A stretch of 53,350 bases of DNA from positions 1 to 53,350 of the forward strand of contig NZ_JAMOIE010000024.1 of assembly GCF_024448935.1 (NCBI RefSeq), written 5' to 3'. The position numbers and the translations under genes were made by a program. The notes beneath the pieces were generated by a model that saw only the letters and a list, made by a program, of their open reading frames with translations, was not told where the DNA came from and did no database searches. Below are positions 18,998 to 28,799 of this stretch, one piece after another; the first letter of the stretch is position 1; every line of letters starts with the position of its first letter. Source of the stretch: Stutzerimonas stutzeri (lineage in GTDB: Bacteria > Pseudomonadota > Gammaproteobacteria > Pseudomonadales > Pseudomonadaceae).

Positions 18998-19414
18998 ATG
19001 AACAATCGACAGGACGCGCGCCTTGAGCGCACACCGGCTACCCCAAGCCATTCTCAGCCACGCTGGTAGCCGCATCCGCCTCGACAGCGATACTGATCCC
19101 GCCTTCCATTGCGCTGATCCTGTATTCCATCGTGGTTCCCGGCGTCGACCTGAGGGCCTTGTTTGCAGCCGGACTTTTCCCGGGAATACTTGCAGGCCTT
19201 GTGTTGCTGCTGCCGGCCTGGCTGTTGGCGCGCCGCTACGGTTGGGAGAATCCAGAAGGTGCTGAACGTCCACCGCTGGGTGACAGTTTCCGCCAGGCAT
19301 TGCCAGCGCTCTTTGCCCCCCGTACTGATTCTGGGCGGCCTTCGCAGCGGCCTGTTACCGAGATCGGCCGTTCTCAACGCTTGGAACAGGTGCTGCTCCG
19401 AAAGCTTGAACTAA
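18998..19414 (+). pseudogene. Remnant of TRAP dctQ start fused to dctM fragment
   Basis: An ATG at 18998 with AGGAAA upstream starts about ten codons (MNNRQDARLER) in the position expected for dctQ. From about 19030 a different frame reads a DctM large-permease segment: GYPKPFSATLVAASASTAIL, IPPSIALILYSIVVPGVDL, LFAAGLFPGILAGLVLLLPAW, ending LARRYGW. Near 19320 a C-run shifts the frame again (LILGGLRSGL). Almost all of dctQ, the dctM N-terminus and the dctM C-terminal helices are absent. It cannot encode a working TRAP permease. Confidence 0.7.
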
Positions 19415-19458
19415 CAGGAAAAAGAGCCGACTGGCTTTCGCTCAGTACGAGTCAGCTG

Positions 19459-20694
19459 TCAGTTGCCCATCACCGCCAAAGCGGCGCGCCCATGGTCCAC
19501 CGGCGGTTTTTGCGGAACGCGTGCCGCAGATGCGGCGCGCTGCTGCATGACGATGTCCAGAGCACGGCTGGGCAGGATGTCGATGTCATCGAAGGTGATG
19601 AGCTGACCCGGCTCGACCGCCCTCCTCAATGCAGTCTTGCGCAACAGGCCGATCGGAACATGATCCGGATGCTGATCGAGTTTCAGAGCCTCGCCGCGAA
19701 ACTGGAATCCGCCGATGCCTCGCTCGATCAGCTCACCCGGGCGCATGGCTCGCTTGGCAATTGCGCCCACACCCAGCGTCGGTGTGATGGAGTTGTTCAG
19801 CAGCACATCACCACCACCGAGCACTCGGCGCACGGTTTTCCCGACTTCCAGCGAACAGAGATGGAACGGGCGCACCAGCGTGTAATAAGGCCCGGGGCCG
19901 AGCTTGAAATATTCGATGGCAGCGCGCTGGTCGTCATCATGGCGACAGACCAGGAAAACACCGCCCGCCGGATAGCCGGAAGGAATCAGGTAATCCACAA
20001 AGGGTTGCCCCAGCCGCTCGGCCATCATGCCTAGCAGGTTGCCCGACTCCGTCAGACTGGTCGAAGCCAGGCCTTCAAGCCCCTGCTTGGTGATCGTTGC
20101 GCCCAGGCCGTTGCCGACAATCGCCTGTTCGATCTGCACTTTGGTGCCGTCGGTGAACGAGGTGGTCTGGTCTACGCTTATGCCTTGGCGCTTTGCCCAG
20201 TACCGCATGTCTTCAACCGAGGGGTCGTGGTTCAGGTAGCCTTTCATGTTGCCGTAGACCAACGGTTTGAAGCCCATCATCAAGGCTTCTTCATGAAGTG
20301 CCGCCAATGACCCCGGCTGGTCGCCCTCGGCTTCGGTAATGAAGCCCTTGCCAGCCAAGTACGAACCCGTGGTGACCTGAAGCTCAGCGTTGATTGTCAC
20401 AACCGGCAAGCCAGCCTCGAACGCGCGCTCGATGACCTCGGTGCCATGAAAGACATCACCGCTGCACTCGACGATCAGGTCAGCATCAGCGATCAGATGG
20501 TCGATCGAATTTGTCAGGCGTTCAGACAGCGGAAAATCAGTGAAGGAATTCAGTGGACGGCGAGTCAGAACTCGCGAGATTTCCAGATCACGATAGTGCT
20601 GCTTGATCAGCCGGATGAAGCAGTGCGCGATCATCCCTGTGCCGGATACACCGATCTTCTTCTTGATGTGCGAGCTAGGCATAAGCGAATCCAT
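19459..20694 (-). CDS. NAD(P)-dependent oxidoreductase with C-terminal SAF domain
   Basis: A 411-residue cytoplasmic dehydrogenase-like protein. A Rossmann fold begins at once (IGVSGTGMIAHCFIRLI), followed by ADLIVECSGD as in homoserine-dehydrogenase-like enzymes, and a central catalytic-type region with Lys/His-rich loops. The C-terminal part (about residues 330-400) is a SAF domain (ARRAVEPGQLITFDDID-like). Such fusions occur in sugar or polyol metabolism clusters, but the reaction is not established. Two starts are possible (20694 and 20682), neither with a strong ribosome binding site. It ends 45 bp from the end of the TRAP remnant, so it may once have worked with that uptake system. Confidence 0.75.
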   Translation of the reverse strand: MDSLMPSSHIKKKIGVSGTGMIAHCFIRLIKQHYRDLEISRVLTRRPLNSFTDFPLSERLTNSIDHLIADADLIVECSGDVFHGTEVIERAFEAGLPVVTINAELQVTTGSYLAGKGFITEAEGDQPGSLAALHEEALMMGFKPLVYGNMKGYLNHDPSVEDMRYWAKRQGISVDQTTSFTDGTKVQIEQAIVGNGLGATITKQGLEGLASTSLTESGNLLGMMAERLGQPFVDYLIPSGYPAGGVFLVCRHDDDQRAAIEYFKLGPGPYYTLVRPFHLCSLEVGKTVRRVLGGGDVLLNNSITPTLGVGAIAKRAMRPGELIERGIGGFQFRGEALKLDQHPDHVPIGLLRKTALRRAVEPGQLITFDDIDILPSRALDIVMQQRAASAARVPQKPPVDHGRAALAVMGN

Positions 20695-20899
20695 TCAATG
20701 GGCAACGAATGCTCTGACCGCAGCGACAGAAAAAGATTTTACGATGCAGCAAATCAGCCCCTGTCGCCGTTGCCTGGCACGGCTGCGTTTGGAAAACCAC
20801 GTACTGAAGCTAAGCGTCAGCAGGCTATTCAGCCAATTGATTAATGGCAGAGAAGAGGCACGGCTCGGGGGTATTTTTGTCGTCAGATTTCAGAAGCAA

Positions 20900-20924
20900 A
20901 GGAAGCGGCGTTGCACCGCTTCCT
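20900..20924 (-). terminator. Rho-independent terminator after tpx
   Basis: A perfect 9-bp stem AGGAAGCGG/CCGCTTCCT with a 7-nt loop lies just after the tpx stop; TTTGCTTCT follows on the minus strand. Confidence 0.8.
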
Positions 20925-20935
20925 ATTGGCAGCGT

Positions 20936-21436
20936 TTATTTAAGCGCCGCAATCGCAGCGTCGTAGTCCGGCTCCGAACCGATCTCGGCAACCAGCTCGC
21001 TATGAAGTACCTGGTCCTGTTCATCCAGCACGACGACAGCGCGAGCCGACACACCGGCAAGCGGGCCGCTCGCGATCAGTACGCCGTAGTTCTCCAGGAA
21101 CTCGCGCCCACGCATGGCGGATAGGTTGATGACATTATCCAGGCCTTCAGCGCCGCAGAAGCGCTTCTGCGCGAAGGGCAAATCGGCAGAGATACACAGC
21201 ACCACTGTATTGGCCAGTTCGTTGGCCTGGGCATTGAACTTGCGCACCGAGGTGGCACAGGCCGGCGTATCGATGCTTGGGAAGATGTTCAAGACCTTTC
21301 GCTTACCCGCGAAGCTGGCAAGCGTCACGTCGGACAGATCTGCGCCTACCAGGCTGAACGGCGCAGCCTTCTGGCCCGCCTGCGGAAAGTTGCCGGCAAC
21401 CTGGATCGGATTGCCTTTCAGGGTTACTGCAGTCAT
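20936..21436 (-). CDS. tpx: Thiol peroxidase (atypical 2-Cys peroxiredoxin)
   Basis: A 166-residue Tpx-type peroxiredoxin that reduces hydrogen and alkyl hydroperoxides using thioredoxin. The peroxidatic Cys60 lies in [12 protein letters not shown], with the supporting Thr and Arg, and the resolving Cys94 in KRFCGAEG. The N-terminal [10 protein letters not shown] is typical. AGAGGA precedes ATG 21436. It has its own terminator and sits 48 bp downstream of the alanine symporter stop, so it may be partly co-transcribed with it. Confidence 0.95.
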   Translation of the reverse strand: MTAVTLKGNPIQVAGNFPQAGQKAAPFSLVGADLSDVTLASFAGKRKVLNIFPSIDTPACATSVRKFNAQANELANTVVLCISADLPFAQKRFCGAEGLDNVINLSAMRGREFLENYGVLIASGPLAGVSARAVVVLDEQDQVLHSELVAEIGSEPDYDAAIAALK

Positions 21437-21484
21437 GCGAATTCCTCTCGGTCATGGGCCGCGGGCGTACCCACGGCCGGGGTT

Positions 21485-22837
21485 TTAGGCGGCGTGTGTG
21501 CGGGCAAAGTATTCCTTGGTCAGCTTGACCACCACCGGGCTCAGCAGCAGCAGCGCGACGAGATTAGGAATTGCCATCAGGCCATTCAGGGTGTCCGCCA
21601 ACAGCCAGGCGAAATCGAGCTGAGCGATCGCACCGAACGGAACAGCCAGGACCCAGATGACCCGGAACGGCCAGATCGCCTTGGTACCGACCAGGAACTC
21701 CCAGCATTTCTCGCCGTAATAGCTCCAGCCCAGGATCGTGGTGAACGCGAACACCACCAATGCAATGGTTAACAGCGCCGCACCAACACCGGGCATTGCC
21801 GATTCGAAGGCTGCTGCAGACAGCGCCGCACCGCTTTCGCCGCCGGTCCAGACACCGGAGCAGATGATCGCCAGGCCGGTGATCGAGCAGATGATGATGG
21901 TGTCGATGAAGGTACCCATCATGCCGATCAGGCCCGAGCGTACCGAGCTTTTAGTGGTGCCGGCGGCCTGCGCGATACCGGCGGTGCCCAGCCCCGCTTC
22001 GTTGGAGAAGATGCCCCGCGCCACGCCGAAGCGAATCGCAGCCATCACAGCCGCACCGGCAAAGCCGCCGGTCGCAGCGATCGGCGAGAAGGCGTGCATG
22101 AAGATCAAGTCGAACGCAGCCGGCAGCTCAGCAGCATGCACCACCAGCACCACGATGCCGGCGATGACATAGGCCACGCACATGAACGGCACCAACGCGG
22201 CGGCTACCGCACCGATGCGCCTGATGCCGCCAAGAATGACCAGCCCAACGAACAGCATGGTGACCAGACCGGTGACCCACAGCGGCACCGAGAATGTGGC
22301 TTCCAGCGCCAGCGCCATGCTGTTGACCTGCACCATGTTGCCGATACCGAACCCAGCCAAGCCGCCAAAAATGGCAAAGGCGCCGCCCAGCCATAACCAG
22401 CGCTTGTGCAAGCCGTTCTTGATGGCGTACATCGGTCCGCCGACATGCTCGCCGCGGTCATCCTTTTCCCGGTAATGCACCGCCAGCACGACTTCGCAGT
22501 ACTTGGTCGCCATCCCCACCAGCGCCGTGCACCACATCCAGAACAGCGCGCCAGGCCCGCCGAGAAAAATCGCCGTGGCGACACCGGCAATGTTGCCGGT
22601 GCCCACGGTTGCGGCCAGACACGTCATCAGTGCTTGAAACGGGCTGATTTCCCCTGTGTCGTCGTCACCTTTTGTACGTCCGCGCCAGATCAGTGCGAAA
22701 CCAGTGCCTATACGCACCAGCGGCATGAACTTGAGCATGACCATAAGGAAAAGACCGGTACCGAGAATCAGCACCAGCATGGGCGGTCCCCAGACGAGAC
22801 CGTTGACGCTATTGACCAGGTTTTGCAGGAATTCCAT
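21485..22837 (-). CDS. Sodium:alanine (amino acid) symporter, AGCS family
   Basis: A 450-residue inner-membrane protein with about ten hydrophobic segments. AGCS signatures are clear: GTGNIAGVATAIFLGGPGALFW in the first third, the FSNEAGLGTAGIAQA motif and the ILGWSYYGEKCWEF segment. It imports alanine or glycine with Na+ (or H+). An AGGG site precedes ATG 22837. The upstream 400 bp (22838-23239) carries no gene; it contains a 6-bp CCACAC/GTGTGG hairpin near 23080-23096 and no clear promoter. Confidence 0.9.
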   Translation of the reverse strand: MEFLQNLVNSVNGLVWGPPMLVLILGTGLFLMVMLKFMPLVRIGTGFALIWRGRTKGDDDTGEISPFQALMTCLAATVGTGNIAGVATAIFLGGPGALFWMWCTALVGMATKYCEVVLAVHYREKDDRGEHVGGPMYAIKNGLHKRWLWLGGAFAIFGGLAGFGIGNMVQVNSMALALEATFSVPLWVTGLVTMLFVGLVILGGIRRIGAVAAALVPFMCVAYVIAGIVVLVVHAAELPAAFDLIFMHAFSPIAATGGFAGAAVMAAIRFGVARGIFSNEAGLGTAGIAQAAGTTKSSVRSGLIGMMGTFIDTIIICSITGLAIICSGVWTGGESGAALSAAAFESAMPGVGAALLTIALVVFAFTTILGWSYYGEKCWEFLVGTKAIWPFRVIWVLAVPFGAIAQLDFAWLLADTLNGLMAIPNLVALLLLSPVVVKLTKEYFARTHAA

Positions 22838-23239
22838 TCAAGGCACCCTTATTGATTATGTTAGACATCCTTGCCCGCGCGGGCCGAGTCGGGACGAACA
22901 CTGAACGGCGCTTGGAGCACGCGGGTTCAACTGCTGCCCGAACGAGCCGGTAATACTCCGACTTCAATGTCCGGAGCGTTACCGACACCTTGCAAGACTC
23001 ATGCTAGAGCCTCGCGTCAGCCGCCATGCAAGGAGCGACCGAGCGATCCTACCACCACACCTTCAGCCCTTGGCGCCACACCCTTTGTGTGGGATCTGCA
23101 GCGTATGCGGGACGAGTGAGCGACCGGTTAGTCAGCCTGTGAATCCATCCGCCCCAGCTTGCCGCATACGGAAGCCTGTGAGCGTAGCCTAGCGCGGCAC
23201 CAATGCCAGCTGATCCGCGGCATTTTTTGGCGGTAATGC

Positions 23240-26200
23240 TCAGAAATCGCGCCTGTAAAAGACATCCAATGAACTGGCGAACCCGCTGGCCGCTTCGAGG
23301 AAAATCCGCTTGGTCAGCTGATAGCGCAACGCAACCGTATTGGCAGGCTCGAATACCCCAACGCCATAACGCAAGGTCAGCCGATCCGTTAGCTTGCCGC
23401 TCGCGACTACGCTGGTGTCTGCGCCGCTACCTTCGGTGTCCAGCTGAAAATCCTCGACACCCAGGCGTTGCGCGACGTTGCCGGTGATCGACGCGCTGCC
23501 GGCCAAGCCAAGTCCAAGGGCCGCTTGGGCCAGCAGGTTGCTGTCACCCGTCTCGGCGCCCAGGGGCCGGCCAAGTACCAGGTAGGACAATGCCTGCTCC
23601 TGACTCATGGCGGGTTCGGCAAATACATCGACGCGTGGCTGCTCTGCACTGCCGGTAATACGCAGGCCAGCAACGACATTCTCGTCCTCGATACGCCGAA
23701 TGGCTTCGATATCCAGGTAGGGTTGCGACAGCACACCGGTGAACAACAACCGCGCGCGACGGATCGTCAGGCGCTGGCCGTAAGCGCGGTAACGGCCCTT
23801 GTTGAGGCTGAGCTCACCACGCGCATCGAAGTCGTCGCCTATGTGCAGGTAGCCGGCAAGATCCGCCGTGAGACCGAAGCCGGAAAAGCGCAGCCTGTCC
23901 TGCCCGACGTCAACGTCGACATCCATGCGGATGGCCAAGGGTGGCTTGCTCTCTTCCGTTTCGGCGCCGACGATGACCGCATCCTCAGACACCTTCACTG
24001 TCGAGGGCGGCAGCGCGCGAACGGTAATTTCGCCGCGTGGCACACGAAGCTTCCCGCTTAACGCCAACTGCTCATCAGCCAACTGAATGCGTAGATCGGG
24101 CGCGATTTCGAGCTCAGCATAGGGCTCGACGATCACAGGCAACTGACTGCCGCTGATTCGCAGATCGAGGTCCAGCGCCTGCGCCCAATCGATCGTTCCC
24201 GCAATCTGCCCCTGGCCCTGCTCGCCGCTGCGCCAGTCTCCGTCGACACGAACCCGCTCGCCGTCGATGATGGCCGTGACCTGCAGCTGCTCGAAGCTGA
24301 CCGGCAGCTCGGCGCCCGCAATCTCGCCTTCCGTAAGCCTCAGCGCTCCGTTGATCTGCGGCTGTTGCAGCGTGCCCGAGATCTGGCCATTGCCGTTCAG
24401 TTGTCCGTCGAGTCGCTCGACCTGCGCAACAAAAGGCTTGATAACAGACAGATCGAAGTTGCTTAGCTGGAAATTGCCAGTGATCGGCTTGACCTCACCA
24501 CTGGGGTCTACCTGCAGTCGGACATCCAGATTGCCAAGATCGCCTCCCTCGAATCGCAGCCTGCTATCCACCTGTTTCGGGGCTAGCTGGCTAGTCAACG
24601 ACAGGGTCTGGTACGGGAAATCGAGCCACTGCTCACCATCGCGCATGCGCAACATGCCAGGGCCGGCGTCGACACGGATAGACCCGCTTGGACCCGCGCT
24701 CGGCAGATCCAGCGCTAGATCAGCATTGACTTCGCCCTGCCAGATCAGATTGTCCGGCAGGTATTCGGCAAGCGACTCGAGCGGAAAGTCGCGCAGGCGG
24801 TAGCGCAACTGTGGGTCAGGTTGCAGCCGCTGATCGTCGGCACACAGCGTGGCTTGCCCTGAGAGCCAGCAGTGCGCGCCGAACGTAATCCGGCCGTTCG
24901 CCAGGCGCTGCAGGGTCGCTGGGTCGCGCAATGCCCAGTGTTGCTCCTGAGCGTCCAGTTCGGCTTCCACCAACCGGCCCCGCCAATCGCCACCTTTGAG
25001 CCCACCGGTCAACGCCAACGACAATTCGAGCAATGGTCCTTGCAGCAGCAGGCTCGCCTGGTGGTCGGTTTGCGTGCCTTCGGCGCTCAGTTGCAACTGA
25101 CCCACTTCGGTCGCTCCGGCCTGTAAGCCTGTTGCGTCCAGGCTGAGCTGGCCGCGCTCGCCCTCCGACAGACTGGCGGCAAGTTGCAAGCGCTGGATTC
25201 GATTGTCCTGGAACGCAACATCAGCGCCGCTCAGCGCCAGCTTTCCCTGAGGTGCGTCTGGGGTGCCCGCCAGGTCGAGGTTACCCGTCAGTCTGCCGCC
25301 CAGGTCAGGCCAAAGCTGGCCCAGACGCGAGAGATCGAGCGCCAGGTTCGCCTGGAGCGTGTCAGCCCAGCGGCCACTGCCCTGGATGCGGTTGTCGCCG
25401 AGACGCAAATCGACCGTCGGCAGGTTCCAGGCGGCGTTTTCGCCGCTCGCCTGCAGCTGAAGCCTGAGCGGCTGTTTGCGCAACGTGCCATTCAAGTCGA
25501 GAGCGGCCTCAGCCTGCAGATTTTGGTTTCGCAAGGCTCCGCTACTGCTCAACGTGCCGCCGACCTGCCCTGGCAGCTCCGCGACCCAATAAGACGGATC
25601 GAATTCGCTCAGCTTAAGCCGAGTCGTCCAATCGAGGCCGTCCGCGAACCCGACGCTGAGATTACCTTCGGCCCTGCCCTGTCCAGCCCGCAGTTCCAGC
25701 TGCGGCAGGTGCACCGCTTCGAGGTTGCCGCTGACAGGGCTCTGCAGCGTGAAATCACCGGCAGGGCCTGTCAGCGCTGCATTGAAATTCCCGAGGTAGT
25801 TACCGTCGTCATACTGGATCTGCGCATCGAGGGTTCGCAGCGCAACAGGCGGTTCCTCGATATCGGGATAGAGGCGGCGCCATGGGAAATTGCGCCAGGC
25901 CAACTGGGCTTCTGCATCCAGACCGTTCTGCCAGCTGACGGCACCGCTCAAGTCGACGCGCTCCTGCTCACCTGCATCCAGGCTAAAGGCTTCGACCTCT
26001 GCGTGCGCCTTGTCCACCAGGCCGCTCAGCGCAACCGCTACCACACCGCCCTCGCCTTGCAGGCTCCCGTTACCCTCCAGGCGATAGCCCCGTTCCATAT
26101 TGCCTTTGACGGTCAGCGCCAGCGCCTCCAGACGCAAGGCATCTGGCAGCCCCGGTGCGGCCTTGAAATCCTCCAACGCCAACAGCAGATTTGCCGGCAC

Positions 26201-26932
26201 GTCCGCTTCAAGCAGGCGCACCCAGCCGCTGAGTTTGGCGTCCAGGTAGCCCTGGCTTTGCACGTCGACCATCAGATGTTCGCGCAGCTCGCCATCAACC
26301 TCAAACCTCAAGGCCCAGGGCTGCGCGTTTGGCGAGCGGATCGCCGCGGTCCCCCCCAGAGCCAGCGGCCAGTCGGCTCTGGTCTGCAAGCGGCCCGCAA
26401 GTTCGAGCACAACGTCATCACGGCGAAGCTTCAAAGACCTGATGGCGAGCCCCTGCTTGTCCCAGTCTGCCCGCAGTTCGGCCCCCTGCAATTGTTGAAC
26501 GCCGTTGAGATTGACCGCACCGATGTCGACGCGCTCGATGCGCAGCTCGAGCGGAAGATCAAGCTCAGGCAGTTTGAAGGGCTCGCTTGCTGTTTCTGCT
26601 TCGTCAGCAGGAGGAAACTGCAGATCGATATCGCCAGTGACCAGCTCTTCAATGCAAAGGGTCTTACGCAGCAAGCAACTGGGCGACCAGCTCATCTGCG
26701 GCGACGCCACTTCGACCCGGCGACCCTCTTGTTGCCAAACCAGACCGTCCGCCTGCCACCGGCTGCCTAGACGCCCGCTGAATGCTTCGACCTGCAGCCC
26801 AGGGACTTTGCCGAACACCCAACGGCTACCGGCTTCGGTACCGAGCAGCAGGCCAACCGCCAGCACGATGGCCATGAGCAGGGCCAACGGAAACAGCAGT
26901 ACCCAGCTGACTATCTTCGCACTACGCCTCAC
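23240..26932 (-). CDS. tamB: Translocation and assembly module subunit TamB
   Basis: A 1230-residue AsmA/DUF490-type protein. It has an N-terminal membrane anchor (about residues 8-30), a very long region of repeated beta-strand pattern forming the lipid-conducting groove that spans the periplasm, and the conserved C-terminal DUF490 domain, ending in a Phe (YRRDF). It partners TamA in outer-membrane protein insertion and phospholipid transport. Start is GTG 26932, which overlaps the tamA stop in GTGA, so the two are translationally coupled. Its length suits the family. Confidence 0.93.
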   Translation of the reverse strand: MRRSAKIVSWVLLFPLALLMAIVLAVGLLLGTEAGSRWVFGKVPGLQVEAFSGRLGSRWQADGLVWQQEGRRVEVASPQMSWSPSCLLRKTLCIEELVTGDIDLQFPPADEAETASEPFKLPELDLPLELRIERVDIGAVNLNGVQQLQGAELRADWDKQGLAIRSLKLRRDDVVLELAGRLQTRADWPLALGGTAAIRSPNAQPWALRFEVDGELREHLMVDVQSQGYLDAKLSGWVRLLEADVPANLLLALEDFKAAPGLPDALRLEALALTVKGNMERGYRLEGNGSLQGEGGVVAVALSGLVDKAHAEVEAFSLDAGEQERVDLSGAVSWQNGLDAEAQLAWRNFPWRRLYPDIEEPPVALRTLDAQIQYDDGNYLGNFNAALTGPAGDFTLQSPVSGNLEAVHLPQLELRAGQGRAEGNLSVGFADGLDWTTRLKLSEFDPSYWVAELPGQVGGTLSSSGALRNQNLQAEAALDLNGTLRKQPLRLQLQASGENAAWNLPTVDLRLGDNRIQGSGRWADTLQANLALDLSRLGQLWPDLGGRLTGNLDLAGTPDAPQGKLALSGADVAFQDNRIQRLQLAASLSEGERGQLSLDATGLQAGATEVGQLQLSAEGTQTDHQASLLLQGPLLELSLALTGGLKGGDWRGRLVEAELDAQEQHWALRDPATLQRLANGRITFGAHCWLSGQATLCADDQRLQPDPQLRYRLRDFPLESLAEYLPDNLIWQGEVNADLALDLPSAGPSGSIRVDAGPGMLRMRDGEQWLDFPYQTLSLTSQLAPKQVDSRLRFEGGDLGNLDVRLQVDPSGEVKPITGNFQLSNFDLSVIKPFVAQVERLDGQLNGNGQISGTLQQPQINGALRLTEGEIAGAELPVSFEQLQVTAIIDGERVRVDGDWRSGEQGQGQIAGTIDWAQALDLDLRISGSQLPVIVEPYAELEIAPDLRIQLADEQLALSGKLRVPRGEITVRALPPSTVKVSEDAVIVGAETEESKPPLAIRMDVDVDVGQDRLRFSGFGLTADLAGYLHIGDDFDARGELSLNKGRYRAYGQRLTIRRARLLFTGVLSQPYLDIEAIRRIEDENVVAGLRITGSAEQPRVDVFAEPAMSQEQALSYLVLGRPLGAETGDSNLLAQAALGLGLAGSASITGNVAQRLGVEDFQLDTEGSGADTSVVASGKLTDRLTLRYGVGVFEPANTVALRYQLTKRIFLEAASGFASSLDVFYRRDF

Positions 26933-28656
26933 AGCTCCGGCCCCATGGAAAAATGCAACCGAACACCACCTTCCCCATCCAGCGGATGAGCCAGATCCAC
27001 GCGAATCGGCCCAACCGGCGAGACCCAGCGCACGCCGACACCGAGGCTGCTTTCGAGGCTCGGCAACTCTAACGAGTTGAACGAATTACCCTGGTCGGCA
27101 AAGGTCGCCAGGCGCCATTTATCGGTCAGTGAATACTGGTACTCGGCGCTGACCGCGAGTTGGTAACGCCCGCCGATTCGGTCGCCATCGGAGTTGGTCG
27201 GTGACAGGCTCTGGTAATCGTAACCCCGCACGCTTTGATCACCACCGGCGAAATAGCGCAGTGATGGCGGCACGCTGGTGTATTCGTCTGTCCAGTTGCC
27301 GCCCACTTCCACCCGCCCGAGAAAGCGATGCCGAACGCCCAGCGTGGTCAGGCCCTTGACCGTCGCGTTGGCATGGATCAGACCAGTGTCCGAGAACACG
27401 CCTTCTTTCGCCGCGCCCAGTTCGAACCTCAAGCGATAGCCATGACTGGGATCGAGGCGGTTGTCGCTGCGCAGAAAGCTGTAGGCCACACCAGGCATCA
27501 GCAAGGTGCTGAGCCCCGAATCATCGCCCAACTCGTACTGCTCATGGCGCCACTTCAACGCCCAAACGCGCCGCCAGCCGCTGGGCAGCCTGCGGTGCCA
27601 CTCGGGGCCAACCGTCAGCAGTCGACTCAGGCTGTCTTTGTCACTCAGCTCTTCGTACTGATAGCCAGCCGCATAGCGCAGTTTGTCGGTCAAAGGTGGG
27701 TCCAGCGGCACGTCATAGAAGAAGCCGACGTTCTGCCGCGGCGCGGACAGTTCGGACTCGATGCCGTAGCTGTGGCCCTGCGGGTTGACCCAATGACGAG
27801 TGAAATCGAAGCGTATACGTGGCCCGACGTCGGTCGAGTAGCCCAAGCCGAGTCCGAGCGTGCGCGGCTCTCGCGTTGTCAACTGCACCGCGACGGGAAT
27901 GCGCTGTTGATCGGCGCTGGCCGGATTGGCATCGACCCGCACACCTTCAAAATAACCGCTGGACTGCATCGCCTGGTTGAGCTCGGCAATCAGCTCCGAG
28001 TCATACGGCGTGCCCGGTTCGAACGGCACCATGCGCGCCAGCAGATCCGGGTCAAACGGCGAGTCACCTTCGAAACCAACGTCGCCAAGCAGATAGCGCG
28101 GCCCGCTGTTGAAGACCAACTCTACGTCGGCGGCATTCATCTCGGGGTTGATCGCCAGACGTTGGCGCTCGAAGCGTCCGTCGAAAAACCCATAACGCGA
28201 GGCCTGGTTGAGAATCCGTTGTTTGACCGCTTCGTACTGCCCGTGATTGAGCACAGCGCCTGGTTTCAAGGTGTTGCCCGGCAGCCGAAACGCCTGCAGT
28301 TCGGCGGCCGGTCCGTTGACCTGCACCTTGATATCTCGCAGACGAACCGGCTCGCCGGGCTTGATTCGCAGCGCCAACCGCGGATTTTCCCCATCGGTGA
28401 CCCTGGTTTCGATTTCAGCGTGGTAATAGCCCAACGCCTGCAGGGCTTTATTCGCCTGCTCCTGGGCGATACGGCTGTAGCGCAGCAGTTCTTCTTCGTC
28501 GCGGTCACCAAGCGCGCCGATGTAGTTCTCGACGTTTTCCCGCAGCGCAGCGTTTGATGGTGTGAGCTTGACGTCGAGTTCAGCGGCGTACGCCGCTGAT
28601 GCACAGCACAACATGAGGCCTGTCGGAACGACACGGCGAAGGAGACGGATAGGCAT
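26929..28656 (-). CDS. tamA: Outer-membrane assembly factor TamA (Omp85 family)
   Basis: A 575-residue Omp85 protein with a signal peptide (MPIRLLRRVVPTGLMLCC, cleavage near AYA), three POTRA domains in the N-terminal half, and a 16-strand barrel with the family motifs in the Bac_surface_Ag domain, including GYDYQSL and VRWVSPVGPIRVDLAHPL. The open frame extends to 28791, but the signal peptide only makes sense from ATG 28656; the ribosome binding site is weak, so the start is tentative. It is followed by tamB with a 4-bp overlap. Confidence 0.92.
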   Translation of the reverse strand: MPIRLLRRVVPTGLMLCCASAAYAAELDVKLTPSNAALRENVENYIGALGDRDEEELLRYSRIAQEQANKALQALGYYHAEIETRVTDGENPRLALRIKPGEPVRLRDIKVQVNGPAAELQAFRLPGNTLKPGAVLNHGQYEAVKQRILNQASRYGFFDGRFERQRLAINPEMNAADVELVFNSGPRYLLGDVGFEGDSPFDPDLLARMVPFEPGTPYDSELIAELNQAMQSSGYFEGVRVDANPASADQQRIPVAVQLTTREPRTLGLGLGYSTDVGPRIRFDFTRHWVNPQGHSYGIESELSAPRQNVGFFYDVPLDPPLTDKLRYAAGYQYEELSDKDSLSRLLTVGPEWHRRLPSGWRRVWALKWRHEQYELGDDSGLSTLLMPGVAYSFLRSDNRLDPSHGYRLRFELGAAKEGVFSDTGLIHANATVKGLTTLGVRHRFLGRVEVGGNWTDEYTSVPPSLRYFAGGDQSVRGYDYQSLSPTNSDGDRIGGRYQLAVSAEYQYSLTDKWRLATFADQGNSFNSLELPSLESSLGVGVRWVSPVGPIRVDLAHPLDGEGGVRLHFSMGPEL

Positions 28657-28799
28657 GGCCAAGGATGCCAGCACGCTGCACACCGGGCTTCGGCGAAGTG
28701 TCGATGCGTCTAGAACGGCATGTACAGCGTCAGGCAGGAGCATGGGAACACTTCTTTGGACAACATCAGTAGGACTGTCGCCCCTGCTCAAAATTCGCT

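Noticed and set aside
25184..26770. A 528-codon open frame on the plus strand inside tamB
   Set aside because: It is antisense to tamB, which has a clear family pattern and coupled start; the product is Gln/Arg/Ala-rich as expected for a shadow frame.
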